Source of the DNA: an uncultured Spirochaetaceae bacterium | GTDB lineage: Bacteria > Spirochaetota > Spirochaetia > Sphaerochaetales > Sphaerochaetaceae | DNA length: 5,396 nt | Assembly: GCA_946410375.1 (NCBI GenBank) | Contig: CAMKAB010000078.1 | Span: 1 to 5,396, forward strand | Direction: 5' to 3' | Part shown: piece after piece, positions 1-5,396 of the stretch | Position numbering within the stretch: position 1 is the first letter of the stretch | Layout of the letters: every line of letters begins with the position of its first letter | Notes under the pieces: generated by a model | Told to the model about the DNA's origin: nothing | Seen by the model: only the letters and a program-made list of their open reading frames with translations | The model's database searches: none | Translations under genes and position numbers: made by a program

Positions 1-3000
1 TGAAAAGCGTTCCGTAAAAAGACGGATCGTAAGTCGGACCTTTAACAAGCAAACGTCCTTCAAGAGCGCCGCTATACGTTTGATACAGCGGACTATTCAT
101 AAACTGATCCGCTATTCCGAGGGGGACATAGAGGTTATCAATAAACACATCGAATTCTTCGTGCACATAGCCCTTTACACGCATTCCGAACAAAAAAGCC
201 TTGACTATGTCTATGTCGACATATCGCTCTTTAAAATTGTAATAACCGTTAATCAGGGAGCTGGAAATCTTCACTTCGTTCCTGTTCAAGGAAATATCAA
301 GATCAACATCCGATATGTCATAATCCGGTCCGAGATACCCATGCGTTATGGAAACCGTAAAAGAAGCGCCCACATTCAAACCGGCAAGGGAAAGCGCTCC
401 GAGAACAACTGAATCCAGTTTCGCACTCAAACCTAAAGTACAGCCCTGCTTCGTCACATCCCCCCGTTTATTGCGGGTTTCGTGTTCGAGAACAATATCT
501 CCGGTTAACGTTCTATCGGTGAAATTTATGTTAAAACCGAAATCCGAAAGCCCGAATTCCCTGATATTTCCCTTCCCGTTATAAAGATTTATGTTCTTTC
601 CCTTATATCTCGCCTCAAAAGAAACATCATTCACCCTGCACGTAGCGAAAAATCCGTTTCCTCGCGAGCCGAGCAAGGACATTTCGAACGGGAAATCCTC
701 AGAGAAAAACGCTTTTACGCTGTATCTGTCCGAATTCAGAACAACACTTAAATAATCGTCCGAATCAATACGATTAAAATTGAAATTCACTTTTATATCC
801 TCGGTAAGGCCTGCGGCAATATATACCAAACTAGGATATTCAACCCTCGCCTCTCCGTCGAATCTCATGTTATTACCTCTGAGATTCACATACAAAGAAT
901 CAAGAACATATTCTTTTTCCGTAAACCGCAAATTGAATCCGAAACTGAAAATATCCGAGAAAATTATTTCAAAATTATTGCAACTGAAAAGAAAAACGCC
1001 TTCATCCATGTTGTAGTAACCGGAAATCTCCGCATTTGCGTGAATTGCAAGATTATTTGTAATATGAATTGCGAAGTCATTAAGCGTAATTGCCCCTTCA
1101 AGGTGCTTTTTATCCAAATCAACGTTGAAAAAAGCCTCCGCACCGTCGGTTTTAATCTCGATGGTGTTTTCCTTGCGATCATAAACACCGTTGAAACCAT
1201 ACGAACCGAACTTTGTTTTTATGATAGCTTCGGAGACGATATTCATTGTTTTATCCCACGAAACATGGGCTTTTATGCTCGCATCTTTCTTTTTTTCCGC
1301 AAAAGCCTCAATCGTGTATCCGGATGAATCCGAATCAAGGGTGAAATCGGTATAGGCGATGCGTTCGCCTGTTTCCGAATTTTGGAGTATAAGCGTTCCC
1401 TGAGGGAAATATCTGTTCAGATCAAGCGTTCCGGAGTAGGAAAGACGGAATCCGAACCCTGTTAATGCAAGAGATTTTATCATCACGATATTGTCTTTCG
1501 CATCCGCATCAAAAGTCGTTGCAATCGCCTTGTGTGAACTGCCTATTTTCATGTCGCTCAGAACAAGATTCACCGAAGACGAACCGGTGAGGGATTTCGG
1601 ATTCAAATGCCCGCTCATAACGTATGAGCCGTCAAGTTCCGTTTTGTCGTCAATCATGTCTGAAATTCTCTTGGGAACCTTGCCGATAAACGGAAGTATT
1701 TTCTTTACTGCAAAGTGATTAAAGTAAAATTTTATATCCGATAATTCCCGGGCTATGTCATAACTTAAATCGCCTTGTATTCCTGTCTCGGAATAAATGT
1801 TCACCTCAACGTTATTTCCTCCCGTAAGGCGCGCGCTTAGGGTGTTCTCCCCTTCCAAAAGGGTACATCGCAGATTTTTAAGACTCAGATTCGCGCTCTG
1901 AATTGTTTTATAATCGGATAACGTGTGAATATCGCCGAAGTCAACCGATGTTTCAAGTTCTGCGGAAAGCTCTCTTATCGCGTTTATTTCCGTTTGAGCG
2001 TTCAGATTCGTACGGAACTGTATGCTTCCCGAATTATCGTTGTTAAGCCGGAAAGACGAAATCACATTATTCAGACTTCCCCTGAAATATCTCCGCCTTT
2101 CCTCAACCGAAACCGAATCAAAATAAAAGAGCGCATTTTTCACATTGTCCGATTCATCGGAGTTTGCCGAAATACCGAGATTATCCACTTCCACAGCAAA
2201 ATCATAGTTCTCTCCGGTAAAACCGCTCAGAATTCTGTTAACATTACCGCTTGCAGTAAAACTGTTTCGGACAGACTTTATGTCGAATTTGAATTTCCAT
2301 TCCGTTTTGCTGAGCGAAATATAACCCCCGTTTCGAAGAACTTCCGCCGAATCCGCTTTAAGGCTTCCGTCCGCAATGTCCTTTTCAAGTGCGGAAGAAG
2401 CCGCGACATTATTCACCTTTACGTGTAAATCCTCCCCGCTTTTCAATTCGGCTTCGCTGAAAGAGAGAGAAACATTCTTTTGATTTTTCACTTCAAAGGA
2501 TACATTACTTAAGGAAATGCCGAGTTCCTTATTTTCCGGATTTTTTTCATCGCCCCTGTTTGCCGTTTTTCCCGCGATATTCCCGGAGCCCGGATTTCCC
2601 CCTTTCCCCGCCGTTATCTTACCTTTTTTCCGAATAACGGAAGCTATTTTCGGCAATTTCCCCTCGACGCTTTTCAAGTCAAATGTTTTAAAATCGGTAA
2701 TAAGTTTCGCACTAAAGGATAAGGGCTTCTCCGTATTCAAAAAGAGCGAATCGGTATCAATCAGAACATCCGAATCTTTCACAGATATGTTAAAAGTTAC
2801 GGGATATTTCAAGGATTTCAAAAAAAACGCTTTTAAGTCGCTTTCGCTTGTTTCTAAAGAAGAAGCGCTTAAAACGGAACTATCTCCCTTTCCTTTCCTT
2901 TCCTCCGTGTTTTTCCCGCTGCCCGAATGCTCTGAAAGAATTTTTTTATCCTCATCGGAAGCACGGGAACGCCTTTTTACGATTTCCTCAACATAATCCT

Positions 3001-3367
3001 GAACGCTCTGATTAATTTTAATTTTCATTCCGGAAATCCTGAGGTTTATATCTTCTATTGTCTTACCGCGGAAAAGTGAAAAAACTGATTTTATCCCCTG
3101 AGAAATTCTGATATTGGAAATTTCCGCAACGTTCTCTTCATCGTATACAATCCTGACATCGGATAAATCAATAAATCTGAAAAAAAGCCTGTCTATTTTT
3201 CCCACATCAACGGTAAAACCGTATTCGGAACTGAATTCGTTTCTTATCAGGTCATTCACGTAGTTTATGAACTTCGGGCTCGCCACAAAAAACACCATCG
3301 AAGCGAACACAGCCATAATCACAAAGAGAGTAACAAAAAAAGAAAACACCAGCCTCTTATGTTTCAT
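1..3367 (-). CDS. tamB: TamB/AsmA-like translocation and assembly module protein, C-terminus beyond left edge
   Basis: The frame is open for 1122 codons from ATG at 3367 to the left edge. The start is secure: an in-frame TAA lies at 3385-3383 and no other start codon falls between. The ribosome-binding site is weak (GATGAAGAA just before ATG). Residues 6-29 are one hydrophobic segment after a basic MKHKR start, an inner-membrane signal anchor. Residues 30-120 resemble AsmA/TamB N-termini (a membrane-proximal domain, then short alternating beta strands such as IDLSDVRIVYDEENVAEI). Two hydrophilic low-complexity linkers follow (about 131-176 and 245-280), then a very long beta-rich stretch without further membrane segments. 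The last visible residues, 1100-1122, hold the G-x-L-x-G-x-L-x-x-K-G-x-x-x-D-P-x-x-x-G-x-L pattern that recurs where the C-terminal TamB (DUF490) domain begins, so a few hundred residues are probably missing. Family members span the periplasm as a hydrophobic groove for lipid transfer or assist Bam-dependent assembly. An AsmA-family paralogue other than TamB remains possible. The gene is divergent from tmk; bamA may lie beyond the edge, which is inference. Confidence 0.5.
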   Translation of the reverse strand, partial: MKHKRLVFSFFVTLFVIMAVFASMVFFVASPKFINYVNDLIRNEFSSEYGFTVDVGKIDRLFFRFIDLSDVRIVYDEENVAEISNIRISQGIKSVFSLFRGKTIEDINLRISGMKIKINQSVQDYVEEIVKRRSRASDEDKKILSEHSGSGKNTEERKGKGDSSVLSASSLETSESDLKAFFLKSLKYPVTFNISVKDSDVLIDTDSLFLNTEKPLSFSAKLITDFKTFDLKSVEGKLPKIASVIRKKGKITAGKGGNPGSGNIAGKTANRGDEKNPENKELGISLSNVSFEVKNQKNVSLSFSEAELKSGEDLHVKVNNVAASSALEKDIADGSLKADSAEVLRNGGYISLSKTEWKFKFDIKSVRNSFTASGNVNRILSGFTGENYDFAVEVDNLGISANSDESDNVKNALFYFDSVSVEERRRYFRGSLNNVISSFRLNNDNSGSIQFRTNLNAQTEINAIRELSAELETSVDFGDIHTLSDYKTIQSANLSLKNLRCTLLEGENTLSARLTGGNNVEVNIYSETGIQGDLSYDIARELSDIKFYFNHFAVKKILPFIGKVPKRISDMIDDKTELDGSYVMSGHLNPKSLTGSSSVNLVLSDMKIGSSHKAIATTFDADAKDNIVMIKSLALTGFGFRLSYSGTLDLNRYFPQGTLILQNSETGERIAYTDFTLDSDSSGYTIEAFAEKKKDASIKAHVSWDKTMNIVSEAIIKTKFGSYGFNGVYDRKENTIEIKTDGAEAFFNVDLDKKHLEGAITLNDFAIHITNNLAIHANAEISGYYNMDEGVFLFSCNNFEIIFSDIFSFGFNLRFTEKEYVLDSLYVNLRGNNMRFDGEARVEYPSLVYIAAGLTEDIKVNFNFNRIDSDDYLSVVLNSDRYSVKAFFSEDFPFEMSLLGSRGNGFFATCRVNDVSFEARYKGKNINLYNGKGNIREFGLSDFGFNINFTDRTLTGDIVLEHETRNKRGDVTKQGCTLGLSAKLDSVVLGALSLAGLNVGASFTVSITHGYLGPDYDISDVDLDISLNRNEVKISSSLINGYYNFKERYVDIDIVKAFLFGMRVKGYVHEEFDVFIDNLYVPLGIADQFMNSPLYQTYSGALEGRLLVKGPTYDPSFYGTLF
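2528..2635 (-). other. Hydrophilic low-complexity linker 2 inside the TamB-like protein
   Basis: These codons encode about residues 245-280, a Gly/Lys/Asn-rich stretch (KKGKITAGKGGNPGSGN, then AGKTANRGDEKNPENKE). It is flanked by beta-strand-like sequence and looks like a flexible connector. Together with linker 1 it isolates a short folded unit (about residues 177-244) from the main body. The role is unknown. Confidence 0.5.
2840..2977 (-). other. Hydrophilic low-complexity linker 1 inside the TamB-like protein
   Basis: These codons encode about residues 131-176. The stretch is rich in Lys, Arg, Glu, Ser, Asp and Gly (for example KRRSRASDEDKK and GSGKNTEERKGKGDSS), with almost no aromatic residues. 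It interrupts the alternating hydrophobic pattern on either side, so it is probably a disordered insertion between the membrane-proximal domain and the beta-rich body. No function can be assigned. Confidence 0.5.
2887..2903. repeat. Short pentanucleotide tandem repeat (CCTTT, 3.4 copies)
   Basis: CCTTT is repeated three times and followed by CC. It lies within linker 1 of the TamB-like gene, where the coding strand reads GGAAA units. The unit is not a multiple of three, so gain or loss of a copy would shift the frame. The tract is short, and the purine-rich codons for Glu, Lys, Arg and Gly explain it well enough. Confidence 0.5.
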
Positions 3368-3382
3368 TTCTTCATCAGAGTA

Positions 3383-3411
3383 TTAACAAACAGATTTACA
3401 CACATTATTAT
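3383..3411 (+). promoter_or_regulatory. Probable sigma70-type promoter for tmk
   Basis: TTAACA at 3383-3388 (5 of 6 matches to TTGACA) is followed by a 17-base spacer and TATTAT at 3406-3411 (5 of 6 matches to TATAAT). Initiation would be expected near 3418, giving a leader of roughly 20-25 bases before the tmk ATG at 3441. It sits between the divergent tamB-like and tmk genes. The match is seen directly; use of the promoter is inferred. Confidence 0.5.
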
Positions 3412-3440
3412 TAAAACACAGATGGAGCGTAATAGTTGCA

Positions 3441-4079
3441 ATGAATACCGAAATTTTAAAAAACTTTTGGGTTCTTGAGGGACCTGACGGCTCAGGAACC
3501 ACCACTCAGCTGAATAAGATTGCGGATTTTCTTTCCGAATCAGGGAAAAAAGTTTTCCGAACAGCCGAACCCACATCTTCTGAAGTCGGACTTTTTTTAA
3601 GAGAAATTCTCTCGGGAAAAATACAAGTTCCCCCTTCCACAGCCGCATATCTCTTCGCCGCGGATAGAAATAATCATCTTTACGGTAAGAACGGCATTCT
3701 TGAACATCTGAGCATGGGAGATATAGTTCTCTCGGACAGGTACCTTTTCTCTTCTCTTGCGTACCAAAGCATGAACGTTCCTTACAGCACCGTAAAGCTC
3801 CTCAATTCCCTCTTTTCTCTTCCCGAAATTGTAATATATGTGGATCTGCCCGCGGAAACGTGCATGGAAAGAATAAATTCCAGAGGTGAACAGATGGTTA
3901 TTTTTGAACGACTGGAAATACAGCAAAAGGTTAAGGAAGGCTACGAACGAACACTGAGAGAATACGAACCTCATTGCAAGATAATCCGAACGGACGGTTC
4001 GAAAGGCATAGACGAAGTTTCGGCCGATGTTCTTAGCTCTCTGAGGAAAGTTTTGCCGGATTTGCAGCTAAAACCGTAA
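3441..4079 (+). CDS. tmk: Thymidylate kinase (dTMP kinase) with a variant P-loop
   Basis: This is a complete 212-residue protein, the usual length for bacterial dTMP kinase. The enzyme phosphorylates dTMP to dTDP with ATP in the cytoplasm, the step where de novo and salvage dTTP synthesis meet. Visible motifs in order are: P-loop GPDGSGTTT (residues 14-22); the TxEP substrate motif as TAEPTSSEVG (41-50); LFAADRNNHL (71-80), matching the family's LLFAADRxxH; the DRY signature LSDRYLFSSLAYQ (97-109); strand VIYVDLPAE (131-139); and a LID segment, SRGEQMVIFERLE (147-159), then KVKEGYER. Two positions are odd. Residue 20 is Thr where the P-loop Lys is expected, and residue 42 is Ala where TREP normally has Arg. 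The start fits the family, with the P-loop about 14 residues in. The best Shine-Dalgarno-like match (GGAG, 3424-3427) is 13 bases upstream of the ATG, which is long. Nearly all other family motifs are kept and the frame is intact, so I call it a gene, perhaps with lineage-specific substitutions. Confidence 0.5.
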   Translation: MNTEILKNFWVLEGPDGSGTTTQLNKIADFLSESGKKVFRTAEPTSSEVGLFLREILSGKIQVPPSTAAYLFAADRNNHLYGKNGILEHLSMGDIVLSDRYLFSSLAYQSMNVPYSTVKLLNSLFSLPEIVIYVDLPAETCMERINSRGEQMVIFERLEIQQKVKEGYERTLREYEPHCKIIRTDGSKGIDEVSADVLSSLRKVLPDLQLKP

Positions 4080-4181
4080 TATCGCATCCTGATTTTTCGT
4101 CATCAATCTTAATCTCAAATTTCAGTTACTCTTTATACCATAACCAAAAGCGAAAATATCCCGCCTTGAGCTCGAAAGGCT

Positions 4182-4212
4182 ATGAACAAAAATAAAAATT
4201 TTTGTTGCGATC
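4182..4212 (+). other. Break junction at the 5' end of the ABC ATPase gene, with an out-of-frame ATG
   Basis: An ATG at 4182 opens MNKNKNF and then enters the ABC sequence in the wrong frame. If the five-T run at 4199-4203 had four T, or if a deletion that is not a multiple of three joined here, this ATG would read directly into FVAIRSPHDA. It may therefore be the original start region joined to codon 75-80 of the gene. AAAGG at 4175-4179 lies only two bases before the ATG, too close for a good ribosome-binding site, so the assignment is tentative. Confidence 0.5.
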
Positions 4213-5396
4213 CGCTCCCCGCACGATGCCTACAAGTACGGAATCGGAATGATACACCAGCACTACCATCTGGTTGACGTTTTCACCGCAGCGCAAAACA
4301 TCGTTCTCGGTCTGCCCGAGAAATTGGACATAAACGCTGTGAACTCAAAGGTTCGGAAAATTTGCGACAAATACGGTTTCAAAATCGATCCGAAGACGAA
4401 GGTTTACGATATGTCCGTAAGCCAGAAACAGACTATTGAAATCGTCAAAGTTCTGTATAGAGGATCGGAAATACTGATTCTTGATGAACCCACCGCCGTT
4501 CTGACACCGCAGGAAACAGACAAGCTTTTTGCCGTTCTGAGGAATATGAAAGCCGACGGAAAAGCGATAATACTTATCACGCACAAACTAGCAGAAGTGA
4601 TGGATGTTTCCGATAAGGTCGCCATTCTTCGAAAGGGCAAATACATAGCCACAGTAAATACGAAAGAAACAAATCCGGGAGAACTTACCGATATGATGGT
4701 GGGTCATTCAGTTTCGCTTAACATAGACAGACCTTTGTACGATAACCCTGAAGATAAGCTTTCGGTAGAAGGACTCACCGTTGTGGACAGAGACGGGATT
4801 AAGAAACTTGATAACGTATCTTTCACTGCGAAAAAAGGAGAAATCCTGGGCGTGGCGGGAATCGCAGGCTCGGGACAAAAAGAACTTCTCGAAGCCATCA
4901 CGGGACTTTATCCTATTCAAAGCGGTTCGATTAAATTCATAAACGATGACAAGAGCGCCACGGAGCTTGTCGGAAAAACACCCATGGAAATAAAAAAAGT
5001 CGGTGTCGGAATGGGTTTTGTCCCTGAAGACAGACTCGGAATGGGGCTCGTAGGCTCAATGGGCATGACGGACAACATGATGCTCAGGAGCTGGAAAGAC
5101 GGCCGCGGAGTTTTCTTTAACAGAAAAAACCCGAAGGATCTGGCGAACAGAATTTGGAACAAATTGGAAGTCGTTACCCCGTCCACCGATTTTCCGGTTC
5201 GCAGAATGTCCGGAGGAAACATTCAGAAAGTTCTGGTCGGAAGAGAAATCGCTTCCCGGCCTCCGGTGCTTCTTACGGCGTATGCCGTTCGAGGACTTGA
5301 TATCAACACCTCATACGCCATTTACAATCTGCTCACGGAGCAGAAAATGGCGGGTTCCGCAGTCATGTACGTGGGAGAGGAATTAGACGTTCTTTT
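4186..5396 (+). CDS. Nucleoside/simple-sugar ABC importer ATP-binding protein, missing its N-terminus; C-terminus beyond right edge; possible pseudogene
   Basis: The frame is open from just after TGA (4183-4185) to the right edge. Homology begins near 4204 (VAIRSPHDAYKYGIG), and the first in-frame ATG is 4249, inside the Q-loop region. The protein is a tandem two-domain ATPase. Domain 1 keeps the Q-loop (MIHQHYHLV, Gln at 4258), signature MSVSQKQ (4411-4431), Walker B ILILDEP (4471-4491) and H-loop His (4582-4584). Domain 2 has a degenerate Walker A, GVAGIAGSGQKE (4849-4884), signature MSGGNIQ (5206-5226) and a degenerate Walker B, VLLTAYAVRGLD (5266-5301), followed by VGEELD. This is the pattern of BMP-lipoprotein-linked nucleoside importers (Pnr/Nup type, formerly labelled MglA/RbsA-like). 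About 70-80 residues holding the domain 1 Walker A are absent, and domain 2 lacks the Walker A Lys, so the product as written should not hydrolyse ATP. Permease genes would be expected downstream. The roughly 395 remaining codons show no stop or frameshift, so the loss is recent or artefactual. The substrate, purine nucleoside rather than sugar, is inferred. Confidence 0.5.

Noticed and set aside
1925..2428. A 167-codon plus-strand open frame
   Set aside because: It lies wholly inside the unbroken minus-strand TamB-like frame, its protein is Arg/Ile/Phe-rich without recognisable motifs, and it has no ribosome-binding site. It is an antisense shadow.
2517..2996. A 159-codon plus-strand open frame rich in Phe, Ser and Pro
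   Set aside because: It is the antisense reading of the Lys/Gly/Glu-rich linkers of the TamB-like protein. The composition is explained by codons such as GAA and GGA read backwards.
3380..3442. Promoter for the TamB-like gene on the minus strand
   Set aside because: AT-rich -10-like words exist (TTTAAT at 3415-3410, TAATAC at 3385-3380), but none has a credible -35 at 16-18 bases, so I could not support a specific site.
3597..3974. Minus-strand open frame opposite tmk
   Set aside because: It is antisense to the conserved tmk motifs and has no family resemblance.
4109..4139. Possible promoter (TTAATC, 17 bases, TTTATA) ahead of the ABC gene
   Set aside because: Both elements match consensus at only about three of six positions, which is not better than chance in AT-rich spacer.
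4163..4180. Hairpin GCCTT / AAGGC with an 8-base loop after tmk, possibly a terminator
   Set aside because: The stem has only five base pairs and no U-run follows directly. It overlaps the possible AAAGG site, so a weak fold near the start is as likely as chance.
4411..4431. First-domain signature MSVSQKQ in place of LSGGQ as evidence of decay
   Set aside because: As I recall, BMP-linked nucleoside importer ATPases commonly have LSVSQKQ or LSVGQQQ here, so it is a family trait and not a lesion.
4917..5222. Minus-strand open frame opposite the ABC ATPase
   Set aside because: The plus-strand frame here carries the second-domain motifs, so this is a shadow.

Overview
The window looks like chromosomal DNA of a Treponema-like spirochaete or a close diderm relative. 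The grounds are the gene set, the moderate AT-rich base use, and a nucleoside/sugar ABC ATPase whose second half reads in the style seen in treponemal Pnr-type and Firmicute BMP-type importers. This placement rests on family recognition from memory; no search was run. There are no RNA genes, CRISPR arrays, insertion sequences or phage genes.

Layout: (1) Positions 3367 down to 1 on the minus strand are one unbroken reading frame of 1122 codons that runs off the left edge. It encodes the N-terminal and central parts of a very large TamB/AsmA-like envelope protein with one N-terminal membrane anchor. (2) A 73-base divergent intergenic region (3368-3440) holds a near-consensus sigma70-type promoter pointing right. 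(3) A complete thymidylate kinase gene (tmk, 3441-4079, plus strand) follows; its P-loop carries Thr where the catalytic Lys is normally found. (4) About 100 bases of spacer (4080-4181) follow, with no convincing terminator or promoter. (5) From about 4204 to the right edge lies a double-domain ABC ATPase of the nucleoside/simple-sugar (BMP-associated, Pnr/Nup-like) importer type. Its first 70-80 residues, including the only Walker A motif expected to be catalytic, are absent.

How the genes fit together: TamB-like proteins bridge the inner and outer membranes and work in lipid transport or outer-membrane protein assembly, often beside bamA. The ABC ATPase would power nucleoside uptake, and Tmk makes dTDP from dTMP, so the two rightward genes share a nucleotide-supply theme. 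I recall tamB, bamA and a purine-nucleoside importer operon lying close together in Treponema pallidum, so the neighbourhood is plausible, with tmk placed between them here.

Most worth checking are the broken 5' end of the ABC gene (natural deletion, strain heterogeneity or assembly join) and the Lys-to-Thr change in the Tmk P-loop. I see no sign of a wholly new system.
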